Shown here: piece by piece, positions 27,572-36,166 of the stretch | Layout of the letters: every line of letters starts with the position of its first letter | Position numbering within the stretch: position 1 is the stretch's first letter | DNA from: Ensifer adhaerens | GTDB taxonomy: Bacteria > Pseudomonadota > Alphaproteobacteria > Rhizobiales > Rhizobiaceae | Direction: 5' to 3' | Length of the DNA: 64,000 nucleotides | Assembly: GCF_028993555.1 (NCBI RefSeq) | Contig: NZ_CP118611.1 | Span: 1,759,501 to 1,823,500, forward strand | Notes under the pieces: model-generated | Seen by the model: the letters and a program-made list of their open reading frames with translations, nothing else | The model's database searches: none | Told to the model about the DNA's origin: nothing | Made by a program: the position numbers and the translations under genes

Positions 27572-28338
27572 GACCTTGGTTCCTTCGGTTTGCCTGCCGT
27601 CTGCGGCTTGGCCGTCTGCAGTCCGCCCATCACCTGAAGCGTCGGAGTGATTTCCATGTGCCCGATATTGACGGCGACGGGTGCGGCGATCGCAAAAGCT
27701 ATGGCATCGGCGATGTCGCTCGCCTGCGGCAGTTCAAAACCGTCGATGAAGCGCTCGCGGATGGAGGGATCGTTGCCGTGCACATGGTTGAAGATGTCGG
27801 TCGCGACCCGGCCTGGGCAGATCTCGGTTACGCGCACGCGCTTGCCGAAGGTATCGATGCGCAGCTGGTTGGAGAGCATGCTGACGCCAGCCTTGGTCGC
27901 GTGATACGTGGAGTTGCCATTGAAGTTGTAGTTGCCGGCAATCGAGGAGATGTTGATGACATGGCCGCGGTCACGCTCAGCCATGCCCGGCACGATCAGC
28001 CGGCAGAGATGAAGAACCGCGCGCAGGTTGACATCGATTAGGAGATCGATGTCGCCATCCTCCGCCTCGAGAAACTTTTTGGGCCGGTCAACGCCGGCAT
28101 TGTTCACGAGGATGTCGAACTCGACCTCGGCCGCAAGTCTCGCCAGAGCGGTACGATCCGTGACATCGATAGCGTGGGAAATACAGCCCGTGCGCTCGGC
28201 AAGTGCTTTCAGCGCGTCGGCGCTACGGGCAACCGCGTGCACCTCAAGACCCTCGCGGCGCAGCCGCTCGACGACCGCAGCACCGATCCCGGAGGATGCG
28301 CCCGTCACCAGTGCGGTTCTGTAATCGGAAAAGGACAT
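27568..28338 (-). CDS. SDR family oxidoreductase
   Basis: This 256-residue short-chain dehydrogenase has TGASSGIG, NNAG and Tyr/Lys in YHATKAG. It resembles serine/3-hydroxy acid dehydrogenases of the YdfG type (NVDRPKKF-like region, ICPGRVATDIF). The start at 28338 follows AGGGGA and matches the usual N-terminus. It is the first gene of the transporter operon, so its substrate is probably related to the imported compound. The last 25 residues are a Lys/Pro-rich tail of unknown purpose. Confidence 0.9.
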   Translation of the reverse strand: MSFSDYRTALVTGASSGIGAAVVERLRREGLEVHAVARSADALKALAERTGCISHAIDVTDRTALARLAAEVEFDILVNNAGVDRPKKFLEAEDGDIDLLIDVNLRAVLHLCRLIVPGMAERDRGHVINISSIAGNYNFNGNSTYHATKAGVSMLSNQLRIDTFGKRVRVTEICPGRVATDIFNHVHGNDPSIRERFIDGFELPQASDIADAIAFAIAAPVAVNIGHMEITPTLQVMGGLQTAKPQTAGKPKEPRS

Positions 28339-28413
28339 TTTGGTTCCCCTGTTGTTGAAAGAGAGAGTAGCGAAGGTTTTCAGGTCTGAATAAGACCGTT
28401 TGAATCTGGATGG

Positions 28414-28428
28414 ATAACGAAGGCTTAT
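28414..28428. promoter_or_regulatory. ATA-N9-TAT site between SDR and Nac-like regulator
   Basis: ATAACGAAGGCTTAT is an ATAA/TTAT inverted repeat that fits the T-N11-A LysR box and exactly fits the ATA-N9-TAT consensus reported for the Nac regulator. It lies between the divergent SDR-transporter operon and the LysR gene and could control both. Confidence 0.55.
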
Positions 28429-28485
28429 GACTTGCGGCGAACCCACCGGCCTGTAACATTTGGGCCGAACAGGCAGGCAGGGCAT

Positions 28486-29391
28486 ATGGATACCAGGCGT
28501 CTCAAATCCTTCATCGTCATCGTCGATACCGGCAGCATCACGCGCGCCGCCGACGTTCTTCACATCGCCCAACCGGCCCTCAGCCAGCAACTTGCCGCCC
28601 TGGAGGACCATTTCGGACAGAAGCTCTTGATCCGCAGCCAACAGGGAGTGTCGATGACGGAGGCGGGAAAGGCTGTCTACCGTCATGCCCAGATCGTTCT
28701 TCGCCAGATGGACCAGGCGCAGGCAGACGTGAAGGCAGCCGGCGCCTCGCTTGTCGGGCGCGTCTCGGTCGGTCTTGTGCCATTTTCAAGTGCTGCCACA
28801 CTCTCCGTCGACCTGTTGACAGAGACGCGCAAGCGGCATCCCGGCATCCTGCTGCATCTGACCGAAAGCGTCGGCCAGACCTACAGCCAGATGATCATGA
28901 ACGGCAGGCTGGAAATGGCGCTGATCCATGGCACGGGACCCATCAAGGGTGTCCGGTTCGAGCCAGTGTTCGTGGAAGAATTTCACCTCGTGGCGCATCG
29001 CGATTTCGGCATCGAACCGGGTGATACGCCGCTTCCGTTGAGCGTGCTGAACGATGTTCCGCTGCTTCTTCCGCCGCCCTACAACTTCGTGCGTCGGGCA
29101 ATCGACCTTTCTTTCACGCGCGCGCGCCTGTCTCTGAATGTCGTGGCTGAGGTCGAGATCGTCCGCACGCTCGGGCGCGCCGTCTCAAGTGGCGTCGGCG
29201 CGACCATCATGCCGCGCGCGATCGCGGAACGGATCGTGGCTGAGTCCTCCGAGCCTCTGGTCTCGCGCATGGTGACGCCGAAAATCGAAGAGACCCTGTC
29301 GCTCTGCGTTTCCGATCAGAGCGAACTGTCGGAGCCGGCACTGGCGGTGAGATCCATCCTCATGGAGCTTACCGCCCGCCTAAAGGCCTAA
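28486..29391 (+). CDS. LysR-family regulator, Nac-like
   Basis: The 301-residue LysR protein has an N-terminal helix-turn-helix (about 3-60, SITRAADVLHIAQPALSQQL) that strongly resembles Nac, the nitrogen assimilation control regulator, followed by a substrate-binding-like effector domain. The ATG at 28486 is taken as the natural N-terminus (MDTRRLKSF). It is divergent from the SDR-transporter operon and convergent with the aminotransferase gene, 11 bases away. It probably controls the surrounding amino-acid uptake and nitrogen-scavenging genes. Whether it is under NtrC/RpoN control is not visible. Confidence 0.9.
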   Translation: MDTRRLKSFIVIVDTGSITRAADVLHIAQPALSQQLAALEDHFGQKLLIRSQQGVSMTEAGKAVYRHAQIVLRQMDQAQADVKAAGASLVGRVSVGLVPFSSAATLSVDLLTETRKRHPGILLHLTESVGQTYSQMIMNGRLEMALIHGTGPIKGVRFEPVFVEEFHLVAHRDFGIEPGDTPLPLSVLNDVPLLLPPPYNFVRRAIDLSFTRARLSLNVVAEVEIVRTLGRAVSSGVGATIMPRAIAERIVAESSEPLVSRMVTPKIEETLSLCVSDQSELSEPALAVRSILMELTARLKA

Positions 29392-29402
29392 AGGCTGAAC
29401 GC

Positions 29403-30605
29403 TTAGCGCAAGCCGATGCAGAATTCGGAGATGCGATCGCAAGCCTGGCTCAGCTGTTCCATGCTGGTGGCATAGGAAATACGGAAGAACGGGCTCATGC
29501 CGTAGGCCGCGCCCTGCACGGTCGTCACATGATGTTCGTCGAGCAGCGCCAAGACGAAATCCGTGTCGTTCTCAATCCTGCGACCCTTCCTGCTGGTCCG
29601 GCCGATGAGTTCGGCGATGTTTGGAAAAACGTAGAATGCGCCTTCCGGTTTGTGGCAGCGGATGCCCTCGATTGCACTCAGCCGCCCAACCACGAAGTCG
29701 CGCCGCTTCCTGTAGATCGCCGCCCGCTCCTTGAGGATGTCCTGTGGACCGTCGAGCACCGCTGCAACAGCGGCCTGGGTGATCGTTGAGGTGCCGCCGC
29801 TGTTCTGGCCGTTGACGTTACTGATCGCCTTGATCAGGTCCTTCGGGCCGCCGCAGAATCCAAGACGCCAGCCGGTCATCGCATAGGCCTTCGAGGCACC
29901 GTTGACCGTCAACACGCGATCCTTGAGACGGGGCTCGACTTCGGCAATCGTGCAGAATTCGAAGTCGTCGTAGATCAGGTGCTCGTACATATCGTCGGTC
30001 ATGATCCAGACGTCCGGGTGCCGGAGCATCACCTCGGCGATCGCCTTCATCTCGGCGCGCGAGCAGGCAGCACCGGTCGGGTTGTTCGGGAAGTTCAAAA
30101 ACAGCCACTTGGTGCGCGGCGTGATCGCGGTTTCGAGGTCTTCGGCCCTCAGCTTGAAACCGTTCCGCTGCGGGCAATCGACGGGAACCGGAACGGCGCC
30201 GGCGAACTTCACGATATCCGCATAGCTGATCCAGGAGGGCGCCGGGATGACGACCTCGTCGCCGGGATTGCAGGTGGCAAGGACCGCATTGAAGATGATC
30301 TGCTTGCCGCCGCCGGCAACGACGATTTCAGAGGCATCGTAGTCGAGGCTGTTGTCGCGCTTGAACTTGCGCGCGACGGCCTGCCGGAGCGCCAGCGTGC
30401 CATCAAGCGGCGGATACTTTGTGTCGCCGGCAAGCGCTGCGGCGTGGGCGGCCTCCACGGCGTTGGCGGGTGTCGGAAAATCCGGCTCGCCGGAGGAAAG
30501 GCTGATGACCTTTATGCCGTTCGCCGCAAGATCGCGGGCGCGCTGGGTCATCGTGGCGGAAGCGGAAACGGAAACGTTCTTCAGACGGTCGGCAATCGCA
30601 GGCAT
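29403..30605 (-). CDS. Aspartate/aromatic-type aminotransferase, class I
   Basis: This 400-residue fold type I PLP enzyme has NFPNNPTGA, PLP lysine in NGASKAYAMTGWRLGF, and the carboxylate-binding Arg in FFRISYATS. It resembles bacterial class Ib aspartate aminotransferases (AatA), which transfer amino groups between aspartate or other amino acids and 2-oxoglutarate. The start at 30605 is the first codon of the family-like sequence; the upstream frame to 30734 is not protein-like. It follows pxpA by 50 bases and may consume glutamate made from 5-oxoproline. Confidence 0.93.
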   Translation of the reverse strand: MPAIADRLKNVSVSASATMTQRARDLAANGIKVISLSSGEPDFPTPANAVEAAHAAALAGDTKYPPLDGTLALRQAVARKFKRDNSLDYDASEIVVAGGGKQIIFNAVLATCNPGDEVVIPAPSWISYADIVKFAGAVPVPVDCPQRNGFKLRAEDLETAITPRTKWLFLNFPNNPTGAACSRAEMKAIAEVMLRHPDVWIMTDDMYEHLIYDDFEFCTIAEVEPRLKDRVLTVNGASKAYAMTGWRLGFCGGPKDLIKAISNVNGQNSGGTSTITQAAVAAVLDGPQDILKERAAIYRKRRDFVVGRLSAIEGIRCHKPEGAFYVFPNIAELIGRTSRKGRRIENDTDFVLALLDEHHVTTVQGAAYGMSPFFRISYATSMEQLSQACDRISEFCIGLR

Positions 30606-30654
30606 GATCGTTGCTTTCGATAGGGGACGGATAAGGTTTTGTAGGCGGGCTGGC

Positions 30655-31422
30655 TCAGCCCAGCAGCTTGGAGACAGGCGTGACCACGCCGCCTGTCGCC
30701 TCGATTTCGCTGCGGACGGTACGGGCAAGTTCAAGCGAACCCGGCGTATCGCTGTGCACGAGGATGGAGCGGGCCTGCATCGGGATCACGGTCCCGTCGA
30801 TGGCGGTGACTGTGCCTTCGATCAGGAACTGCCGCACCCTTGCGCGCAACCGAGGCTCCTCCTTGACGAGGGCACCGGGTTGTCCGCGGGGCACGAGCTT
30901 GCCCTCGGCGTCATAAGCGCGGTCCGCAAGGAAGAGGGTGAGCGTCTTCAGCCCAGCATCGAGCGCTGCGCGTTCAATGATGCTGCCGGACGTACCAAAG
31001 ACAATCAGATCGGGATCGACGGCACGGATCGCCGCCATCATCGCGGCTGCCAGGGTCGGGTCGCGATTGACCATGTTGCCCATTGCAGCGTGAAAACTGA
31101 CATGGGAGACGCGCACACCTTCCGCACGGGTGATCGCGACCAGCGCGCCCAGTTGGTAGAGCATCTGCTGGCGCAGTTCGTCGGGACCGAAGGGCAGTTC
31201 CCGGCGCCCGAAGCCCTGCCGGTCCGGCAAGCCCGGATGGGCGCCGACGTCCACTCCCCTCGCCCGCGCGAGACGCACCATCCGGACCATCGTCTCCGGG
31301 TCGCCGGCATGGAAGCCGCAGGCGACGTTGGCGGAGGTCACGACATCCATCATCGCCTCGTCATCACAGAGCGAATAGGGTCCGAAACCCTCGCCCATGT
31401 CGGAATTGAGATCCACCTTCAT
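30655..31422 (-). CDS. pxpA: 5-oxoprolinase subunit A, LamB/YcsF family
   Basis: The 255-residue LamB/YcsF protein starts DLNSDMGEGFG and contains ACGFHAGDP, GAHPGLPD and VSHVSFHAAMGN. With PxpB and PxpC it forms the ATP-dependent bacterial 5-oxoprolinase that opens 5-oxoproline to glutamate. The start follows AGGAG by six bases. It is the third pxp gene in the operon, nine bases after pxpC. Confidence 0.95.
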   Translation of the reverse strand: MKVDLNSDMGEGFGPYSLCDDEAMMDVVTSANVACGFHAGDPETMVRMVRLARARGVDVGAHPGLPDRQGFGRRELPFGPDELRQQMLYQLGALVAITRAEGVRVSHVSFHAAMGNMVNRDPTLAAAMMAAIRAVDPDLIVFGTSGSIIERAALDAGLKTLTLFLADRAYDAEGKLVPRGQPGALVKEEPRLRARVRQFLIEGTVTAIDGTVIPMQARSILVHSDTPGSLELARTVRSEIEATGGVVTPVSKLLG

Positions 31423-31431
31423 GAATGTCTC

Positions 31432-32424
31432 CTAAGCCATGGCGGCGAGCGCCTTACTTACGAGGCGCGCGGTAATTCTGATGTCCTCGACATAGGCAGC
31501 GAGCGCCTTCTCGATGGCTCTAGCCTCGGCGTGCGTGGCCGGCACGAAGCGCAGGGTCGAACCGATGCGAGCCTGCCCCATCCGCCAGAGATCCGCCTCG
31601 ATGACGCCGGCAATCTTCGGATAGCCTCCGGCCGTGTTGGCATCGCTCATCTGGACGATCGGTTCACCCGCGGGCGGCACCTGGATGACACCGGGCACGA
31701 CGCCGTGCGAACGCATCTCCAACACCTCCACCGGATGGATCGGATCTCCGCTGAGGCGGTATCCGGTGCGGTCGCTGCGCGCCGAGATCTTCCACGGCTG
31801 GCGCCAGAACCGGTCCGTGTCAGACCCAAAAAGATCGTGTTCGCCGGCCGGCAGCGCGCGAATGAGAAGCGCACCATCTTCGTCGACAGGAAACGCATCC
31901 CTCAAGGCAACTGCTGGCGGCACAACGCCGAAGCCGCCCTTCGGCAGGTGAGCAGGTTCGACCGGACCGGTCGCGATGCCGTCTCCGGCGGCAAGGGTCC
32001 GGCCGGAAAACCCACCGAAGCTTCCACGCAGCGAGGTGCTGCGCGATCCCATCACCTCTGCCACATCGACCCCGCCAGCCAGGCTCACATAGGCACGTGC
32101 ATCGCGAAGCGGCGGGAAGAGCTCCAACACCTGACCGGCCTTGGCTTCCACTGCCCACCAGGGCGGAAGGGCGAGGCCGTCAAGCTTCGCCCGGCAATCG
32201 GCACCGGTAAGCGCGAATGCACCACCTTTGACAAAGCATAGCCGGAAGGGGAAAGTCTGAACCTCGAGGACCGCAGCACCCTGGGGATTGCCGAGGAGAA
32301 TGTTGCCGATCTCCATGGCCAGGGGGTCCATTGCGCCGGAGGCCGTGACCCCGATACTTCGATAGCCCGGACGCCCGAGATCCTGGACGGTGTTCAACGG
32401 GCCGGTTTCGATGATCTCGATCAC
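31432..32424 (-). CDS. pxpC: 5-oxoprolinase subunit C, biotin-dependent carboxyltransferase-like
   Basis: The 330-residue cyclophilin-like protein of the KipA/allophanate hydrolase subunit 2 family has the N-terminal TVQDLGRPGYRSIGV and later PVEVLEMRSHGVVPG and PKIAGVIEADL motifs. It acts with PxpA and PxpB. The start is GTG at 32424, overlapping the pxpB stop by four bases. Annotation pipelines often call this family a biotin-dependent carboxyltransferase, but it has no biotin site. Confidence 0.94.
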   Translation of the reverse strand: MIEIIETGPLNTVQDLGRPGYRSIGVTASGAMDPLAMEIGNILLGNPQGAAVLEVQTFPFRLCFVKGGAFALTGADCRAKLDGLALPPWWAVEAKAGQVLELFPPLRDARAYVSLAGGVDVAEVMGSRSTSLRGSFGGFSGRTLAAGDGIATGPVEPAHLPKGGFGVVPPAVALRDAFPVDEDGALLIRALPAGEHDLFGSDTDRFWRQPWKISARSDRTGYRLSGDPIHPVEVLEMRSHGVVPGVIQVPPAGEPIVQMSDANTAGGYPKIAGVIEADLWRMGQARIGSTLRFVPATHAEARAIEKALAAYVEDIRITARLVSKALAAMA

Positions 32425-33131
32425 AGCTCGATCCTTTCAGGACGGAAGCGCACGGTGTCGCCGGGCGCCATCAGGGCGGGCGTTGCTGCCTCAGGATCGA
32501 ACATCTGAAGCTCGGCAAAGCCGATCGAATTCCATCCGTTCGGGCCGGTCAGCACCGCCACACCGGTCTGCATGCCGCCGATCGTGACGCAGCCCCGTGC
32601 CATCTTCAGCGAGGGAACGGTCTTTCGCGGCATGTGGATGCGCGGATCAAGCCCGTGCAGGTATCCGAAGCCCGGCGCACTGCCGAGGGCGAAGACGCGA
32701 TAAATGCCTTCGTGGTGAATGCGCACGACTTCGCGGTCGCTGAGGCCGCTGAGGTTGCAGAGGGCCGGCAGGTCGGTGGCATGTTCGCCGCCATAGGTGA
32801 CGGGGACTTCTATTTGCCGACCGGCGAGATCGATGCCCTTCGCTCGCCGCCATTCCTCGTGCAGCTGCCGGACGACCGCGTCCGGATCGTCCGGGGTCGC
32901 CTTCAACATCACAAGCAGGTTCGTCATACCGGGAACGATCTCGGCGACGTCGCTGTGCGTCTCGAGCGCGCGCGTAAGCGCCCAGATACGCCTTTGGTTT
33001 GGCAAGTCGAAGTCACCGGGCGCTTCAAGCAGAAAGGCGCGCGTGCCGATAAAGGAAATCTTTGCCAGCCCCTCGGTATCAGGAACGATTGAGACGGGCG
33101 ACGGAAACGGGGGCTGCTGCAGGACACTCAT
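32421..33131 (-). CDS. pxpB: 5-oxoprolinase subunit B, KipI family
   Basis: The 236-residue KipI/allophanate hydrolase subunit 1 family protein has GSAPGFGYLHGLDPRIHMPRK (split by families as GFGYLHGL and PRKTVP) and GGMQTGVAVLTGPNGWN. It is the partner of PxpC in the 5-oxoprolinase. Its ATG overlaps the upstream BCCP-like gene stop by four bases. Cytoplasmic, normal length. Confidence 0.94.
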   Translation of the reverse strand: MSVLQQPPFPSPVSIVPDTEGLAKISFIGTRAFLLEAPGDFDLPNQRRIWALTRALETHSDVAEIVPGMTNLLVMLKATPDDPDAVVRQLHEEWRRAKGIDLAGRQIEVPVTYGGEHATDLPALCNLSGLSDREVVRIHHEGIYRVFALGSAPGFGYLHGLDPRIHMPRKTVPSLKMARGCVTIGGMQTGVAVLTGPNGWNSIGFAELQMFDPEAATPALMAPGDTVRFRPERIEL

Positions 33132-33595
33132 TGAGCATGTTCCATCATGAACACCGGATCGCCGTAGCCGACCAATTCGCCGGGGCGGGCCTGAACGCCC
33201 GAGACGATCGCGGCTTTCGGCGCGATGAATGGAAGCAGGATGGGCCCGACCTCCACAAAACCAGCGATCTCGGCCGCCTCGAGCGTGCTGCCCTGACGTG
33301 CAAGCGGTGAAGCATCGACGTCACCGGGATGTCGATCGCGAAAGACCCCTGCGAGCGGTGCCTTGATCGCCCATCCCTCTGTCACCGACGAGGCGACATC
33401 TCGTACATCTTCAGGCTGCCTCGCCAATCTGGCATCAGGGGCCAGCACGATCTTCAGGGCGGGCCCGTCCTTCGTGGTGATCTCCAACTCACTCGCGCCG
33501 GAAGCGCTAAGCCAGGCAGTCAAAGTGGAGATGAGCGCCGGATCGGAGAAATCGCCGATCCCGGATCTGCCCGACGAGCGATCACGCCTTGACAC
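33128..33595 (-). CDS. BCCP-like protein lacking the biotinylation lysine
   Basis: This 155-residue protein has the biotin carboxyl carrier layout: an N-terminal S-E-L-E-I-T-T-K-D-G segment, a linker, then a lipoyl/biotinyl-like barrel (about 85-150: IKAPLAGVF, GVQARPGELVGYGDPVFMM). Where a carrier has E-A-M-K it reads EVGPILLPF, so there is no lysine to biotinylate. It starts with GTG inside the accC end (14-base overlap) and ends in the pxpB start. It may be a structural or regulatory partner rather than a carboxyl carrier. Confidence 0.8.
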   Translation of the reverse strand: MSRRDRSSGRSGIGDFSDPALISTLTAWLSASGASELEITTKDGPALKIVLAPDARLARQPEDVRDVASSVTEGWAIKAPLAGVFRDRHPGDVDASPLARQGSTLEAAEIAGFVEVGPILLPFIAPKAAIVSGVQARPGELVGYGDPVFMMEHAQ

Positions 33596-34979
33596 CGGCT
33601 TCCTCCCTCAAACGTTTTTCAAGATGATGGATATCGACGCAGCCCTGCACGAACTCCGGGTCGGCAAAGATCCTCTCGTGCAGCGGAAGATTGGTGGAGA
33701 TGCCCTCGATCCTGGTCTCCGAAAGGGCGACCTGCGTGCGCCGGATCGCCTCGTCGCGGGTCGGCGCATGCACGATCAGCTTGGCAATCAGGGAATCATA
33801 ATAGGGTGAAACCCGGTATCCGGCCGAGACATGGGTATCGACGCGAATGCCGGGTCCGCTCGGAAAACGAACCGCTGAAATGCGGCCGGGGGCAGCCACG
33901 AAGGTGGTTGGGTCCTCCGCATTGATACGGCATTCGAAGGCGTGCCCGCGCGCCTCGCCGCGAAACCGGCTCGTGTCAAGCACGTCGCCCTGAGCCGAAC
34001 GCAGTTGTTCGTGCACAAGGTCGACACCGGCTGTTGCCTCCGTGACTGGATGCTCGACCTGCAGACGCGTGTTCATCTCGATGAAGTAGAACTCGCCGTG
34101 CTCGTAGAGGAACTCGAAGGTACCAACGCCGCGATAGCCGATCTGCCGGCAGGCCTCCGCACAGCGTGCGCCGATCTTCTCTGCGAGTTCCGGCGCAATA
34201 CCGAGTGCCGGCGCCTCCTCGACGACCTTCTGGTGCCGCCGCTGAACGGAGCAATCGCGATGACCAACCCAGACGGCATTCCCGTGATTGTCGCAGAGCA
34301 CCTGGAACTCGATATGACGCGGGTGCTCCAAAAACTTCTCCAGGTAAAGTTCAGGCTTGCCGAAGGCGCGGCGCGCCTCCTCGCGCGTAACCGCGACCGC
34401 ACCGGCTATATCGGCGCCGTCGCGCACGACGCGCATGCCCCGCCCGCCGCCGCCGCCGGCCGCCTTGATGATGACCGGATAGCCAATGGCCTCGGCAATG
34501 GCACGCACGGCCCCGACATCATCAGGTAGAGGCTCGCCAGGTCCCGGCACGCAAGGGACCCCGGCGGCCATCATGGCGCGCTTCGCAGCGATCTTGTCAC
34601 CCATGGTGCGGATCGCCGAGGCCGGAGGTCCGATGAAAACCAGCCCGGCCTTTTCGACTGCTTCAGCGAAATCGGCATTTTCCGAGAGAAACCCGTATCC
34701 CGGATGGATCGCCTCCGCGCCGGTTACACGCGCGGCTAAGACGATCGCCGCCTGGTTGAGGTAGCTTCTGGCAGGCGCTGACGGCCCAATCGAGAGCGGA
34801 CCACCCTCGCCCGGCGCTACCGCTCCTGCCCTATCCGCCTCGGATGCAACAAGGATTGCGCGAAGGCCGAGTTCCTTGCAGGCCCGTTCGATCCGGACGG
34901 CGATTTCTCCGCGATTGGCGATGAGGACGGACTGGAATGGTTGGCCGATTTGCCGGACGGCCTTGAAGGACGCGTCCAT
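33582..34979 (-). CDS. accC: Acetyl-CoA carboxylase-type biotin carboxylase
   Basis: This 465-residue biotin carboxylase has N-terminal VLIANRGEIAVRI, ATP-grasp loop AAGGGGGRGM, RDCSVQRRHQK and the catalytic EMNTRLQVEHPVTE. It carboxylates biotin on a carrier using ATP and bicarbonate. A TGATG junction couples it to accB. Placement within a pxp operon suggests a dedicated copy linked to 5-oxoproline or a related carboxylation rather than fatty-acid synthesis. No carboxyltransferase of the accAD type is nearby. Confidence 0.95.
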   Translation of the reverse strand: MDASFKAVRQIGQPFQSVLIANRGEIAVRIERACKELGLRAILVASEADRAGAVAPGEGGPLSIGPSAPARSYLNQAAIVLAARVTGAEAIHPGYGFLSENADFAEAVEKAGLVFIGPPASAIRTMGDKIAAKRAMMAAGVPCVPGPGEPLPDDVGAVRAIAEAIGYPVIIKAAGGGGGRGMRVVRDGADIAGAVAVTREEARRAFGKPELYLEKFLEHPRHIEFQVLCDNHGNAVWVGHRDCSVQRRHQKVVEEAPALGIAPELAEKIGARCAEACRQIGYRGVGTFEFLYEHGEFYFIEMNTRLQVEHPVTEATAGVDLVHEQLRSAQGDVLDTSRFRGEARGHAFECRINAEDPTTFVAAPGRISAVRFPSGPGIRVDTHVSAGYRVSPYYDSLIAKLIVHAPTRDEAIRRTQVALSETRIEGISTNLPLHERIFADPEFVQGCVDIHHLEKRLREEAGVKA

Positions 34980-35410
34980 CAGCCGATCTCCACGAGCGCA
35001 TCGCCGAAAGAAACCTCCTGCCCATCCTCAAAGAAGACGCGTTTGACGATGCCGCCGAACGGGGTCGAGATGGTCGTGAAGACCTTCATCGCCTCCACAA
35101 TGCACAGAGCCTGCCCCACTTCAACCGGATCACCTGCCGCGACGAGTGGAGCGGATCCCGGGCTGTTCGACCGGTGTACGATGCCTGAGGTCGAAGCACG
35201 AACAATCTGTGTTTGCGGATGGTCATCTAACCTAGCCGCGTCGACCGTCGATGGCGTTGCCTGAACTGCGGTCGCGGTACCCTGGTTGGCTCCAGTTTCA
35301 CGAACTGGATTGCGAATGACGACAGTTGTTTCCGCATCGCTGACTGTCAGCTCGGAGACACGCGAACGCCCGACAAAATCGAGAAGCGTCTTGATCTTTT
35401 GCAGATCCAT
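34979..35410 (-). CDS. accB: Biotin carboxyl carrier protein
   Basis: This 143-residue carrier has N-terminal DLQKIKTLLDFVG, a variable Thr/Ala-rich linker and a C-terminal biotinyl domain with Lys109 in IVEAMKVFTTI, the biotin attachment site. It shuttles the carboxyl group from the adjacent AccC. The ATG at 35410 follows GGGG by six bases; an in-frame GTG lies at 35422. It is the first gene of the operon accB-accC-BCCP-like-pxpB-pxpC-pxpA. Confidence 0.94.
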   Translation of the reverse strand: MDLQKIKTLLDFVGRSRVSELTVSDAETTVVIRNPVRETGANQGTATAVQATPSTVDAARLDDHPQTQIVRASTSGIVHRSNSPGSAPLVAAGDPVEVGQALCIVEAMKVFTTISTPFGGIVKRVFFEDGQEVSFGDALVEIG

Positions 35411-36028
35411 TGTTTTCCCCACGGAACGAAAGGCACCGAGGCGCGGCCATTAGAGGCGTGAACCGGCGGTGCGAGTTGGGGAAATCTTACACAGCATCCT
35501 GTTTGATGGGGGCAGACAAACTTTGAATAGAGAGAGCCGTGGTTAGGTCCGCAAAATGCTGTCATCCGCTTGTAGGGATTTCGCGGCGGATCTAAGTCCT
35601 GCTAAGCGGACGCAAGCCCTAGTCTACCAAGGCGCCAGTTCCCCTCGATACATCATGCGATCCTGGACGCATAAAATGAGAACATATGTGCAAAGAGGTC
35701 GTAGCGGCTTTTTCGATGCGGTGGAAACAAGTATCGCATAGTCGGGCTGGTCGCATTTCGATCCAAGCGGATTTTCCTACGCTGAGCAGGACTGTGTGTT
35801 CAATTGACCTGAGCGTGCCTACAGCGCCGATGGCAAAAAGCGACCGCCGCCATCGAGATGTTTCGCGCGGCTTGACCGGTTGAAGGCTCAACAAAAATAT
35901 CTTCGTGGTCCTCACAGTGTCGCTGTAGTGACGTTCGACGCCACTACAGGCGAGGATGACGCGATGCCAGCCGCGGTCGGAGTTTTCACGGCCATCAGCA
36001 GCGCGCTTGCAGCGTCGCCGGCGCCGCT
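35411..36028. other. 600-base stretch without a supported gene
   Basis: It holds the accB promoter region, one copy of a recurring 22-base motif (35645-35666) and a perfect eight-base inverted repeat at 35923-35949 (CTGTAGTG / CACTACAG, 11-base loop). Open frames here have no protein character. Confidence 0.35.
35923..35949. repeat. Inverted repeat downstream of small lipoprotein gene
   Basis: CTGTAGTG and CACTACAG are a perfect pair around an 11-base loop, 80 bases beyond the lipoprotein stop. There is no T run, so its role (transcript end or protein site) is open. Confidence 0.4.
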
Positions 36029-36166
36029 TCAGCGCGGGGCAACCGCGCCCGCATAGAAACCGCCGTCGCCGCCGTAGTAATCCTCTCTGACACTGCTCGC
36101 ACCGCCGGCGGTCTGAGAGCATCCGGCGAGCGCGGAAAGTACGAGCAACAATGTGACAATACGCAT
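36029..36166 (-). CDS. Small lipoprotein
   Basis: The 45-residue product has a short hydrophobic signal and lipobox LSALAGC with Cys16 as lipidation site, leaving a mature peptide of 30 residues rich in Gly, Tyr and Ala (REDYYGGDGGFYAG). AAGGA precedes the ATG by about eight bases. Rhizobia carry many such tiny entericidin-like or unknown lipoproteins; I cannot name a function. It is monocistronic as far as visible. Confidence 0.7.
   Translation of the reverse strand: MRIVTLLLVLSALAGCSQTAGGASSVREDYYGGDGGFYAGAVAPR

Noticed and set aside
30352..32241. 629-codon plus-strand open frame
   Set aside because: It is antisense to the aminotransferase, pxpA and pxpC genes, whose family motifs are clear. 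The frame is open only because of GC-rich codon bias and has no domain content.
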